This document shows positions 43,597 through 51,779 of a DNA stretch of 64,000 nucleotides, piece by piece. Each line of letters starts with the position of its first letter. The stretch's first letter is position 1. The stretch covers positions 8,016-72,015 of the forward strand of contig NZ_NCSM01000065.1 in NCBI RefSeq assembly GCF_002224125.1, read 5' to 3'. Position numbers and translations under genes: made by a program. Under the pieces are notes generated by a model that saw nothing but the letters and a program-made list of their open reading frames with translations, made no database searches and was not told the DNA's origin. Source of the stretch: Streptomyces sp. NBS 14/10. GTDB taxonomy: Bacteria > Actinomycetota > Actinomycetes > Streptomycetales > Streptomycetaceae.

Positions 43597-43626
43597 AGCA
43601 TATCTACGCGCGTAGTCGAATGTCAC
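43597..43626 (-). promoter_or_regulatory. deoC promoter with nucleoside-regulon palindrome
   Basis: On the minus strand GTGACA (43621-43626) and TATGCT (43597-43602) are 18 bp apart. The perfect palindrome CTACGCGCGTAG (43604-43615) fills the spacer. Confidence 0.82.
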
Positions 43627-43687
43627 CCCCGGGTGCCCGGTGAGAAAGGACTTGTGGGGCATCGACAGGCTTGGCGATGCTCACTCA

Positions 43688-44338
43688 ATGCTGACCTCCA
43701 TCGTCGCGTTCATCGGCGCGGCTTTCCTCATCGCCATGGTTCCGGGGCCGAGCACGGTCGTGATCCTGCGCCGGGCGGTGGTGAACGGCCGGAGAACCGG
43801 CATGGCCACGGTCCTGGGCAATGAGTGCGGGGTGCTGCTGTGGGGCCTCGCCGCGGCACTCGGTCTCTCGGCCCTGCTGCTGGCCTCGCAGGTCGCCTAC
43901 GACGTCATACGGATCACCGGCGCCGCGGTGCTGGTCTGGATGGGAGCGCGTGCGCTGTGGCAGGCGCGGCGGGTCGGCGGGCGCGGCGGGCGTGGCGGGC
44001 GCGGCGGGCCGGATACGGAACCGGCGGAAACGGCCGAGGTGTCGTGTCGGCGGGCGTACTGGCAGGGACTGATCACCAACTTCGCCAATCCCAAGGCGGG
44101 CGTGTTCGCCGTCTCCTTCCTGCCGCAGTTCGTACCGCGGGGAGCCCCCGTCCTGCTGACGTTGCTCGCCTTCTCGGCGATCTGGGCCGTGGTCGACCTG
44201 ATCTGGTACCTGCCGCTGGTCTGGCTGGCCGGGCGGATGGGCGGAGTGCTCCGGCGGCAGTCCGTCCGGCGCCGCATGGAACAGATCTCCGGGGCGGTCC
44301 TGGTCGGGCTCGGGTTGCGGCTGGCAGCCGAGTCCTAG
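43688..44338 (+). CDS. LysE/RhtB-family amino acid exporter
   Basis: A 216-residue membrane protein with five to six hydrophobic segments. The N-terminal FIGAAFLIAMVPGPSTVVILRRAVVNGRRTG has the P-G-P motif of LysE exporters, and LITNFANPKAGVFAVSFLPQFV is the second family signature. A short Gly-Arg repeat (GGRGGRGGRGG) lies in the central loop. No ribosome-binding site is evident; GATGCT lies 6 nt before the ATG. The substrate is likely an amino acid or small metabolite but cannot be named. It is divergent from the deoC operon. Confidence 0.85.
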   Translation: MLTSIVAFIGAAFLIAMVPGPSTVVILRRAVVNGRRTGMATVLGNECGVLLWGLAAALGLSALLLASQVAYDVIRITGAAVLVWMGARALWQARRVGGRGGRGGRGGPDTEPAETAEVSCRRAYWQGLITNFANPKAGVFAVSFLPQFVPRGAPVLLTLLAFSAIWAVVDLIWYLPLVWLAGRMGGVLRRQSVRRRMEQISGAVLVGLGLRLAAES

Positions 44339-44397
44339 GCTTACGGGCGCGAGGCCCTGCATACGGGCCGCCGCGCCCGTGGGGCAGAATCGGCTCC

Positions 44398-45105
44398 ATG
44401 ACGAGCCCGGACGACTCCTCGCACGACTCCTCCACCCCGCGCGGGCCCAAGGGGCCCAAGGGGCCCAAGGGGTCCAAGAAGGGGACCGCTGATCAGGAGA
44501 CCGAGTACGCGGACCGCGTCTACCGCTCCCCGGGCGGCATCGCGGGCGGCATACTGCTGCTCGCGATCGGTGCCTGGCTGGGGATCGACGCCATGATCCG
44601 GGGCGAGGGCCGGGCGCCGTGGCTGGCGCTCGCCGGGCTGCTGTTCGCGGTGCCCCTGGTGATCGCCTTCACGATCCGGCCCGCGGTGTTCGCCGGCCAG
44701 GACCGGCTGCGGGTGCGCAACCCCTTCCGTACGATCACTCTGCCCTGGGGCTCGGTGGAGGCGGTGCGCGCGGGCTACTCCAGCGAGGTGCTCGCGGGCG
44801 GCGCGAAGTACCAGATGTGGGCCATCCCGGTGTCGCTGCGGCAGCGCAAGCGGGCCACCCGGCGGCAGGCGCGGGCGGCGACCGAGGACCCCTTCGGCCG
44901 TACGTCCGTCCAGGCCGCGGCCGACGCGGACCAGCAGCGGCGGGCCCAGGCCGACCGCTCCATCGACGAGTTGCGCGGCCTCGCGGAGGCCCACGCCACG
45001 CGGGAGGGCGTGCAGGGCGAGCCCGAGGTGCGCTGGGCGTTCGAGGTCATCGCCCCGGCGGTGGCGGGGGCGGTGCTGCTCGCGGTGGTGCTGGCGATCA
45101 CCTGA
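44398..45105 (+). CDS. PH-domain membrane protein
   Basis: A 235-residue protein. After a short collagen-like [12 protein letters not shown] tail there are two hydrophobic segments ([17 protein letters not shown] and [18 protein letters not shown]), a PH-like domain ([31 protein letters not shown]), a charged region with [30 protein letters not shown] pieces, and a final transmembrane segment. This layout is common in actinobacterial bacterial-PH (PF10756-like) proteins of unknown role. CAGAAT lies 7 nt before the ATG, suggesting a leaderless start. Confidence 0.75.
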   Translation: MTSPDDSSHDSSTPRGPKGPKGPKGSKKGTADQETEYADRVYRSPGGIAGGILLLAIGAWLGIDAMIRGEGRAPWLALAGLLFAVPLVIAFTIRPAVFAGQDRLRVRNPFRTITLPWGSVEAVRAGYSSEVLAGGAKYQMWAIPVSLRQRKRATRRQARAATEDPFGRTSVQAAADADQQRRAQADRSIDELRGLAEAHATREGVQGEPEVRWAFEVIAPAVAGAVLLAVVLAIT

Positions 45106-45164
45106 GCGGCCCTGAGCGGCCGGAGTGGGACCAGGACGGGACCGGGACGGCGAGGAGGCCGAGC

Positions 45165-45743
45165 ATGACGACAAGCGATGCGCCGAAGACCGACACACCC
45201 GCCGCCGGACGGCGGCGGGTGTGGCTGCTGTGGTTGGTGGCGGGTATCGCGTACGCCATCGACCTGGGAAGCAAACTGGCGGTGGTCGCGGAGCTTGAGG
45301 GGCGTGACCCCGTCCCGGTGATCGGGACCTGGTTGGAGCTGCGGGTGCAGCGCAACCCCGGCGCGGCGTTCGGCCTCGGTGAGGCGACGACCATCGTCTT
45401 CACACTGATCGCGGCCGCTGTTGCCGTCGCCATCGTCCGGGTGTCGCGCCGGCTGACCAGCACGCCGTGGGCGCTCGCGCTGGGGCTGCTGCTGGGCGGG
45501 GCGCTCGGAAACCTGACGGACCGTGTCTTCCGCTCGCCCGGCTCCATGCGGGGCGCGGTGGTCGACTTCATCGCGGTCCGCGACTTCAGCGTGATGAACC
45601 TCGCCGACTGGGCGATCACCTGCGGGGGCGCCCTGGTGGTCCTGCTGTCCTTCCGCGGGGAGGAATTGGGTCCTGTGGACACTCCGTACGATGCCGGGGG
45701 CGACAGCGGTCCGGCTCGGCAGGGAGGGGCTGGCGCTCCGTAG
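45165..45743 (+). CDS. lspA: Lipoprotein signal peptidase (SPase II)
   Basis: A 192-residue membrane aspartyl protease that cleaves prolipoproteins after lipidation. Four hydrophobic segments are present. The catalytic aspartates are in NLTDRVFR and [20 protein letters not shown]; the [10 protein letters not shown] motif is also typical. GAGGAGG precedes the ATG at 45165 by 7 nt. The gene follows the PH-domain gene after 59 bp. The window encodes several predicted substrates, such as the BMP lipoprotein and the afsQ lipoprotein. Confidence 0.92.
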   Translation: MTTSDAPKTDTPAAGRRRVWLLWLVAGIAYAIDLGSKLAVVAELEGRDPVPVIGTWLELRVQRNPGAAFGLGEATTIVFTLIAAAVAVAIVRVSRRLTSTPWALALGLLLGGALGNLTDRVFRSPGSMRGAVVDFIAVRDFSVMNLADWAITCGGALVVLLSFRGEELGPVDTPYDAGGDSGPARQGGAGAP

Positions 45744-45775
45744 GTGATCGCCTAACTGCTGTTGTGACCGCTTCC

Positions 45776-45803
45776 GTTCACTGAGAGTCGTTCACTGAGA
45801 GTC
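45776..45803. repeat. Two 14-bp tandem units upstream of the SUKH-like gene
   Basis: GTTCACTGAGAGTC is repeated exactly, 41 bp before the GTG start of the next gene. Confidence 0.85.
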
Positions 45804-45843
45804 CCACGGCGCCCGTGCCGCCGCCGAGTTCGGAGTTCCGGCA

Positions 45844-46461
45844 GTGCTTTTCGATGTCACCCGCAGCGAACTCGCCGACATCTTCGGCGAGGATCGGATC
45901 GCGACCCTGCCCGCCACTGCCTTCCCGCCCCCCACCGCGGACACCGAGGGCGCCCGCCTCCTGGAGACCGTCGGCGTCCCCACCGGGACGTTCTGGCTGC
46001 GTGAGCCCGACGAGGACTCCGGTCGGCTCCATCTCGTCCAGGACGTCGTCGACGTCGAGGACGCCGAGGACGCCTCGGAGGACACGGGCGAATGGCCCGT
46101 CATCGGCTGGCTGCTCAACGCCCACCTCGCCCTCGACCCCGGTTCCGGCAAGGTGTACGCCTTCGACCCCGACGAGGAGACCGTGCAGGCACTGCACACG
46201 GACGTCTCCTCCCTCGTCCAGGTCACCCTGCGGTTCCAGCGCCTGCTCGAGGAGTTCACCTTCAGCGGCGACGACGGCGACGAGGAAGCCGACTTCGAGC
46301 GCCTGGAGCGCGAGGTCGAGCGTATCCGCCAGGAGACGAGCAGCACTGACCCGCTCCCCTTCCAGGACGACGACACCGTCTGGGCGGTGGTCGGCGAGGA
46401 GATCGCCATGGGCCAGCGCTTCAAGGGCAACAGCCCGGGAGCCCGCTCGCTCTACGGGTGA
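45844..46461 (+). CDS. SUKH-4-like immunity-family protein
   Basis: A 205-residue acidic soluble protein. The segments GTFWLREPDED, WPVIGWLLNAHLALDPGSGKVYAFDPDEETV and SSLVQVTLRFQRLLEEFTF fit the SUKH-4 fold found among immunity proteins of bacterial toxin systems and in many lone Streptomyces genes. The start is GTG at 45844, with only a weak ribosome-binding site. No toxin gene is adjacent, so a specific toxin-neutralising role cannot be claimed. It begins an accessory block that also holds TmrB-like, HEAT and ankyrin proteins. Confidence 0.6.
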   Translation: MLFDVTRSELADIFGEDRIATLPATAFPPPTADTEGARLLETVGVPTGTFWLREPDEDSGRLHLVQDVVDVEDAEDASEDTGEWPVIGWLLNAHLALDPGSGKVYAFDPDEETVQALHTDVSSLVQVTLRFQRLLEEFTFSGDDGDEEADFERLEREVERIRQETSSTDPLPFQDDDTVWAVVGEEIAMGQRFKGNSPGARSLYG

Positions 46462-46582
46462 TCGCCGGCCGATGTCGCGCCGATCAACCGCTGTGGCCTC
46501 GCTCTGAGCTGCCCCAGAGTGCAGGGGCGAGCAGGCGCAACTGCGGGTCGTACCGGCCGGCGTCGGGATGGGCGGGGACGGG

Positions 46583-46930
46583 ACTGGGGGCGCGGGAGCG
46601 CGATGAACGGGTCGGCACCGCTGGACGGCATGGTCCGGTCGCCGGGTGCGGGCATCGTTTCGCGCCTTCGGCGCAGAGCGGCCAGCAGCGGGAAAGGGGG
46701 GAGGGGGCCGAGGCGCCGTTGCCGTCCAGCCCGAGGGGCCATCACCGGCCAGCGGGCGCCGGACGGGCGGTGGGCGGGCGGTGGATGGCCGCCTGGAGCG
46801 GTGGATGCCGGTCCGGTTGAGGGCCTCCGACCCACCCCCTCTCAAAAAAATGCTTGCTCTGCATCAAGTATCACGTCAACCATTTTTCTGAGAGGGGGTG
46901 TGGGGAGAGCCGATCCCGACCGGGGTGGCC
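46583..46930. repeat. Hairpin-centred element, copy 2
   Basis: The 19-bp hairpin with one mismatch is 46834-46852 / 46881-46899. Its 28-nt loop holds CTTGCTCTGCATCAAG, an imperfect version of the copy 1 dyad. The left arm (from about 46583) contains TGGACGGCATGGTCC and a 34-nt stretch at 46661-46694 that matches copy 1 (9508-9541, inverted) with one difference. The right arm is short and runs into the TmrB-like gene promoter. No convincing gene lies within. Confidence 0.75.
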
Positions 46931-46974
46931 TCGCCTGCCACCCAGCCGAAACGGTGAGGGTAGCGTTGGATCCC

Positions 46975-47499
46975 GTGATCGTATGGCTCAACGGCACCCA
47001 CGGCGCGGGCAAGACGACGACCAGTGCACTCGTGCAGCAGCTGATCCCGGATTCACGGGTGTTCGACGCCGAGAAGGTCGGCGAGACACTTATGGACATC
47101 ACGCCGGGGCTGCCCAGTACGGACAACTTCCAGCACTGGCCGCCGTGGCGGCCGCTCGTCGTCGAGACCGCCCGCCGCGTACTCGACTACACCGGCGGCA
47201 CTCTGGTGATCCCCATGACTGTCCTGGTCGAGCAGTACTGGCGAGAGATCAGCGCGGGCCTCGCCCAACATGCGATTCCGGTACGACACTTCGTCCTCCA
47301 CGCCGACCAGGACACCCTCCGCGGGCGCATCGCGGGCGACACCGTTGTCGGACCCAACTCCCCATTCCGTCTCCAATACGTTGAGCCCTACGCCGAGGCG
47401 GCCCGCACGTGGCTACACGCCGAGGCCGAGGTCGTCGATACCACGCACCTCACGCCCGCCCAGGCCGCCCTGCGGATCGCAGAGGCCGTCAAGAGTTGA
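46975..47499 (+). CDS. TmrB-like P-loop kinase (AAA_33-type)
   Basis: A 174-residue ATP-binding protein. Walker A is LNGTHGAGKTTTSALVQQL, followed by RVFDAEKVGETLMDITPG, DNFQHWPPWRPLV, LVIPMTVLVEQYWREI and VRHFVLHADQDTLRGRI. These blocks line up from memory with Bacillus TmrB, a tunicamycin-resistance protein, although this protein is shorter at the C-terminus. The GTG at 46975 is chosen because TAGCGT lies 8 nt upstream; an in-frame GTG at 46954 is possible. The reaction is probably phosphorylation of a small molecule, but which one is unknown. It sits immediately downstream of the hairpin element. Confidence 0.7.
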   Translation: MIVWLNGTHGAGKTTTSALVQQLIPDSRVFDAEKVGETLMDITPGLPSTDNFQHWPPWRPLVVETARRVLDYTGGTLVIPMTVLVEQYWREISAGLAQHAIPVRHFVLHADQDTLRGRIAGDTVVGPNSPFRLQYVEPYAEAARTWLHAEAEVVDTTHLTPAQAALRIAEAVKS

Positions 47500-47723
47500 G
47501 GCCCGCCGCCGCGCGAAAACAGGCGCAAGTGGCAACAGAGAACGACCTCCCGGTGTCGAGCGGTGCGGCGTTCCCCACTCCCTGATCCGGTCAACGGCGC
47601 CAGCGCGCGGCCCTCGCTGTCCGGCGGGGGCCGCCGCGCTGTCCGGCGGACCTCTGCTCGTTGCCCAACTCCGCTGTGTTCACGCGTCGTTGTGATGTCA
47701 CACCTGGGTGTTTGGATATCGGC

Positions 47724-49583
47724 GTGAACATCGAAGACGTGGACTGGGCATCGCTGAAGCACGCGTACGGCGAGGCCACCGACGTTCCCGGGATTCTGGG
47801 TGCGCTGCGGTCGGCCGATGTCGAAGACCGTAACGGCGCTTTTTACGACATGTACGGGAGCCTGTGTCATCAGGGGTCGGTGTACGAGGCGACGGCCGCG
47901 GCGGTTCCGTTTCTGGTCGATATCGTCGTGGAGCCCGGGTATCCGGATCGTGAGGATCTGCTGTCGTTCCTGGGTCATGTGTGCCACGGCGGCGACACAG
48001 GGCACGCCGCCGCGCTGGCGGCGATGGCCGTGCAGGTGCCTCGGCTGACGCCACTGCTGCGGGACGGCGACCCGGGGGTGCGTCTTCGGGTGCTGTGGGC
48101 CCTGTCGTCGGCCGAACTCCGCGAGGCTGCCGACGATGTGGCGCGGCTGACAGCCGATCCGGAGCCGTCCGTGCGTGCGGGCGCGTGGCTGGCGCTGGGC
48201 GAGATGGACGCAGGGCGGCTGTCGGCGGACTGCGACGAGGCGGACGGCGGCGAGGCGGACGGCGCGGTGCGGTTGGCATGGGCGCTGGCCCGTGCGTCGC
48301 GTGGCGGGGCGGAAGTGGCGGACACGCTCACCGGTCTGCTGCGCGACGGGGAGAGCCTGCCGCGGCTGCACGAGTGGACCCGCGAGCTGACCCGGGACAG
48401 TCCGCTGGCCCACTGCGAGACTCTGCTGGCTTCCGGCGACGCGTCCCTGGAACTGCTCGACGTGGTGTGCGCCCTCCTGGTCGCGGAGACGGACGAGGAC
48501 CGGGCGATGTCGCAGTACGAGATGCTGCTGGCGGCGACGTTCGGGCCGCAGGCCCGGGAGTCCTTGCCGACCTCCTTCACGCGCGACGACCTCGATCCGC
48601 GGCAGCGCCGGGTATTGGCGGCCATCGCCGCCAGCGACGCGGCCTGGGCATATGGCAGTCTTTGGCTGGCCTTGAGTGACCATGGCATCGAGGCGGGCTT
48701 CGATCGGGGGGAGTTCGCCGACGCCTTCGGCGACGCTTCCGGCGAGGACAAATGGGTGCTCATTCTGCGTCCCCGGCAGGTGCCGGCCGCGGTGGACGCG
48801 GCGCATGCGGTGGGCCGGGAGGAGTGGCTGGACACTCCGTTCGTCTTCCTCAACCGGTGGACCAAGGGCATTGAATCCGCGATTCCGGAGGACCTGGACG
48901 ACTTCCCGCCCGAGGTCATGTCCGCTGCACGGGTGATCGCCCAGCCGCTGATGGCCTTGGTGGCGCGGCACCAGTTTGTGGGGAGCTACTCGTGGGCCTT
49001 CTATCCGCAACTGGACGGTGTGGCAGCTGCCGAGACGGTGTTCGCGGAGCTGGGCTACACCCTCCTTCCGCCTGATCTGACGCGTATCGATGACGAGCCC
49101 GAGCCGGTGACGTCGGGTGGGGACGACCAGCAGCGGGCGTGTGTCCCCTTCACCGAGCTGACCCCGGCCCTGCGGGCCGACCTGGACGCGTTTGTCGAGT
49201 GTCTGGCGGAGGGTGGCTGGTCCGAGGTCCGCCAGTCGTACGCGTTCGCCAAGAGCATGGCGGACGGAGACGGAGACGGAGACGGAGGCGGTTCGGTGGG
49301 CGTGACTCCGCTCGCGCTCGGTCGCCGTTTCGGAACTGCCCTCCATGCCCAGGTCGGTTTTCATGTGGAACGCGCCGTCGATGGCGATGGCGGCGATGAC
49401 GTCGGCCTGGTGGCGTATCTCGGCCTGGTTCTGGACGAGCAGGGTGGCGAAACCTACGGGGCCAGGCTGGCCTGGCATGACGCCAGGCCGCTGTTCGCCG
49501 CGCTCGCGGGCATCGATATGAGCGGTTCGGCTGTGGACACGTTGCGATCGCTGACCGACCTGGCCCATTTCTCCCGCCTGTGA
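47724..49583 (+). CDS. HEAT-repeat protein
   Basis: A 619-residue soluble protein. Residues about 60-260 contain HEAT-like helical repeats, for example VPRLTPLLRDGDPGVRLRVLWALSSAE and DPEPSVRAGAWLALGEMD. The C-terminal part is a separate globular region with AVDAAHAVGREEWLDTPFVFLNRW and a short Asp/Gly repeat. There is no signal peptide or enzyme motif. The start is probably GTG at 47724 (VNIEDVDWASLKHAYG). Proteins like this occur beside toxin-immunity genes in actinobacteria, which fits its neighbours, but function is unknown. Confidence 0.75.
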   Translation: MNIEDVDWASLKHAYGEATDVPGILGALRSADVEDRNGAFYDMYGSLCHQGSVYEATAAAVPFLVDIVVEPGYPDREDLLSFLGHVCHGGDTGHAAALAAMAVQVPRLTPLLRDGDPGVRLRVLWALSSAELREAADDVARLTADPEPSVRAGAWLALGEMDAGRLSADCDEADGGEADGAVRLAWALARASRGGAEVADTLTGLLRDGESLPRLHEWTRELTRDSPLAHCETLLASGDASLELLDVVCALLVAETDEDRAMSQYEMLLAATFGPQARESLPTSFTRDDLDPRQRRVLAAIAASDAAWAYGSLWLALSDHGIEAGFDRGEFADAFGDASGEDKWVLILRPRQVPAAVDAAHAVGREEWLDTPFVFLNRWTKGIESAIPEDLDDFPPEVMSAARVIAQPLMALVARHQFVGSYSWAFYPQLDGVAAAETVFAELGYTLLPPDLTRIDDEPEPVTSGGDDQQRACVPFTELTPALRADLDAFVECLAEGGWSEVRQSYAFAKSMADGDGDGDGGGSVGVTPLALGRRFGTALHAQVGFHVERAVDGDGGDDVGLVAYLGLVLDEQGGETYGARLAWHDARPLFAALAGIDMSGSAVDTLRSLTDLAHFSRL

Positions 49584-49598
49584 GCAATACCGGCTCGG

Positions 49599-50930
49599 TC
49601 AGACGCCGCCCTCGGTGGCGGCCTCGCGCAGCCTTCGTACCACCGGCTCGTAATTGGCGTGGCCGTTCTTCACCCACTCCTCGGCGCACTCCAGCGCGGT
49701 GCTGCCCTGGTACGACGTATCGCGGACACCGTGTCGGACGAGCAGATCGACGAGTGCGAGGAGTATGTCGCCGGGCACCTCGCGTTCGTAGTACCCGGTG
49801 AAGTGGAGCAGCGCGTGCAAGGCCGGGCCGTCCTGGGCTCGTAGCCACGGCCGCTGGGCCGCCGCCTCGGCGTCCTCGGGGCGGGCTCCCGACTCGAGGA
49901 GGAATCGCAGTTGGCTGACGCGTGTTTCGAGGGCTTGGCGGCCGTCGCTGTACGGCAGGACGGCCAGGAGGCGGCCGAAATCCGGATCCGTGAGCCGGAT
50001 ACTCCGCGCCCCTTTGCCGACGAGGTGGCGGATCGTCTCCTCGGGGTAGGGGTGGGTGGCGATCGCCAGGTCGAGCAGGGTCGAGCCGTCGCGGTTCTGC
50101 GCGTTGATGGGGGCTTCCGCGTCGATGAGTGTGCGCAGGATGGCCAGGTGGCCGGCGTCCTCGAGCCGTTCCGCGCCGGCCGTGACCCGCTCGCTGTCGT
50201 CGAGTGACGCGAATTGAGGGGCGTTGTTGTAGGCGGCCTGGAGCGCGGGATCGGCCCCTGCCGCGAGCAGTGCCGTAACGGCGGACGCTTGGCGGTGGGC
50301 CACGGCGATGTGGAGCGCGCTCATACCGCGCTCGTCCAGCGCGTTGACGCGGGCACCCTCGCTCAGGGCCTCGGAGAGGGCGTCGGTATCACCGGCCTCG
50401 GCGGCGTCCATCAGCGCGCGGTCGGCGTCCGTGGGCTCGCCGGTGGGCTGGAGTTCGAGGATGCCGTAGTCGGCTTCCTGGTTGGGCGGGACCGCTGTGC
50501 TGAGGAGGACGATGCGGGCACCGGCGAACCAGCCCGCGCCTGCGCTCGTGTCCACGTCGATGGCGCCTTCGTAGCCCATGAGCAGGCACGCGAGAGCGCG
50601 GTGCTCAGGTGAGCCGATGCCTTCCAGCCGCTGGAGGTCCGCCTCGCTCATGTCCTCCTCGTCGGGCGGATCCCCCACCTCGTCCAGCACGGTGGAGGCC
50701 AGGATGCCCAACGCGTCGTACACGGACGTGGCCTCGCCCAGCCCCGTGAGGATGTCGCATTCCTCGCCCTCCTCGTCGTCGACCCCGTCGAAGAGGTCGA
50801 GCGGCAGCGGGGAGGCGTCGTCGTAGGCGTAGCGGTTGGCCACGGACACATAGCGCCCGCCGCAGAGTTCGGGCCGACGCCGGTCGGCTTCGGCCTCCTT
50901 GAGGCAGCGCAGTACGTCGTTGAGGTCCAT
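49599..50930 (-). CDS. Ankyrin-repeat protein
   Basis: A 443-residue soluble protein. An acidic N-terminal domain of about 165 residues (MDLNDVLRCLKEAEADRRRP onwards) is followed by ankyrin repeats: DADRALMDAAEAGDTDALSEALSEGARVNALDERG, MSALHIAVAHRQASAVTALLAAGADP and later NAQNRDGSTLLDLAIATHP. Ankyrin repeats bind proteins, so this could be an immunity or scaffold protein. CACAAT lies 6 nt before the ATG, a leaderless arrangement. It converges with the HEAT-repeat gene, with only 15 bp between the stop codons. Confidence 0.78.
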   Translation of the reverse strand: MDLNDVLRCLKEAEADRRRPELCGGRYVSVANRYAYDDASPLPLDLFDGVDDEEGEECDILTGLGEATSVYDALGILASTVLDEVGDPPDEEDMSEADLQRLEGIGSPEHRALACLLMGYEGAIDVDTSAGAGWFAGARIVLLSTAVPPNQEADYGILELQPTGEPTDADRALMDAAEAGDTDALSEALSEGARVNALDERGMSALHIAVAHRQASAVTALLAAGADPALQAAYNNAPQFASLDDSERVTAGAERLEDAGHLAILRTLIDAEAPINAQNRDGSTLLDLAIATHPYPEETIRHLVGKGARSIRLTDPDFGRLLAVLPYSDGRQALETRVSQLRFLLESGARPEDAEAAAQRPWLRAQDGPALHALLHFTGYYEREVPGDILLALVDLLVRHGVRDTSYQGSTALECAEEWVKNGHANYEPVVRRLREAATEGGV

Positions 50931-50950
50931 GGCGCGATTGTGTACGACGG

Positions 50951-51670
50951 TCAGTGCCCGCGCTGGTCGATGAGCACGGCCAGACCGTCCAGGATGCGCT
51001 GGAGGCCGAACTCCCAGGCCTGGTCCTGTCCGCCGGACTGCTCCGCGGAGGCGAGGGCGGCGGCCAGGGCGGGGAAACGCGCTCCCTGATCCCGCATCAG
51101 ATCGGCGAGGATGCCGCCCAGCTCCGCCTCGGGGGTGCCCGCCGGGCCCGCCGCGCGGGCCTGCTGGGTGATGCCGCGTACATGGCCGACCAGCAGGACG
51201 ACCGCGTCCATGCGCTCGGCGCCGCTGAGCCCCGTACCGTCCAGCGCGGAGACGGCGCGCTCCATCCAGCCCAGCTCCGCGGGCCCCATGACCCGCGGTC
51301 CGATGGTGGCGTCGAGCGTCCATGGGTGCGGGAGGAAGGCGGAGAGCAGACAGCGGGCCCAGTCCTCCAGCTGTCCCCGCCAGCCGGAGGGCTGTGCGTC
51401 CCCCGCGGCCGGGTACGGGCCGATCGCGGCCTCGACCATCAGGGCGATCAGCTCGGCTTTGCCCGGGACGTAGCGGTACAGCGCCATTTTGGTGACGCCC
51501 AGTTGCGCGGCGACCCGCTGCATGGAGACACCGGCCAGCCCTTCGGAGTCGGCGATCTCGATACCGGCCCGTGCGATGCGGTCCAGGTCGAGGGTCGGCC
51601 GGGGGCCGCGCGACGGCTTGGCGTGGGGGCCCCACAGCAGCCGCACCGTCTCGGCGTGGTTGTCGGCCAT
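50951..51670 (-). CDS. TetR-family repressor of a second FAD monooxygenase
   Basis: A 239-residue regulator. The helix-turn-helix is VSMQRVAAQLGVTKMALYRYVPGKAELI, with a TetR_C-like remainder. AGAAGGAA lies 9 nt before the ATG at 51670. It is divergent from an FAD monooxygenase gene, with a palindromic operator candidate at 51743-51757. It differs in sequence from the first TetR in this window (3551-4201). Repression of the monooxygenase, relieved by an aromatic or antibiotic ligand, is inferred from arrangement. Confidence 0.85.
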   Translation of the reverse strand: MADNHAETVRLLWGPHAKPSRGPRPTLDLDRIARAGIEIADSEGLAGVSMQRVAAQLGVTKMALYRYVPGKAELIALMVEAAIGPYPAAGDAQPSGWRGQLEDWARCLLSAFLPHPWTLDATIGPRVMGPAELGWMERAVSALDGTGLSGAERMDAVVLLVGHVRGITQQARAAGPAGTPEAELGGILADLMRDQGARFPALAAALASAEQSGGQDQAWEFGLQRILDGLAVLIDQRGH

Positions 51671-51698
51671 GTCCGTCGTTCCTTCTCGCCCCGATGTC

Positions 51699-51727
51699 TT
51701 GGCGTGCCAAATAACTGCGTCTATGGT
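51699..51727 (+). promoter_or_regulatory. Promoter of the second FAD monooxygenase
   Basis: TTGGCG (51699-51704) and TATGGT (51722-51727) are 17 bp apart. The -35 box is part of the short dyad TTGGC-GT-GCCAA. Confidence 0.55.
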
Positions 51728-51742
51728 ACACAGTAATTAATC

Positions 51743-51757
51743 GTGTCCATCGGACAC
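51743..51757. promoter_or_regulatory. TetR-type operator
   Basis: GTGTCC-ATC-GGACAC is a perfect dyad just downstream of the -10 box and upstream of the monooxygenase ribosome-binding site. A diverged half-site (ATGGTACAC) lies at the -10 region. Confidence 0.6.
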
Positions 51758-51779
51758 AGTTCTCAGGGGTGGAGAAACC

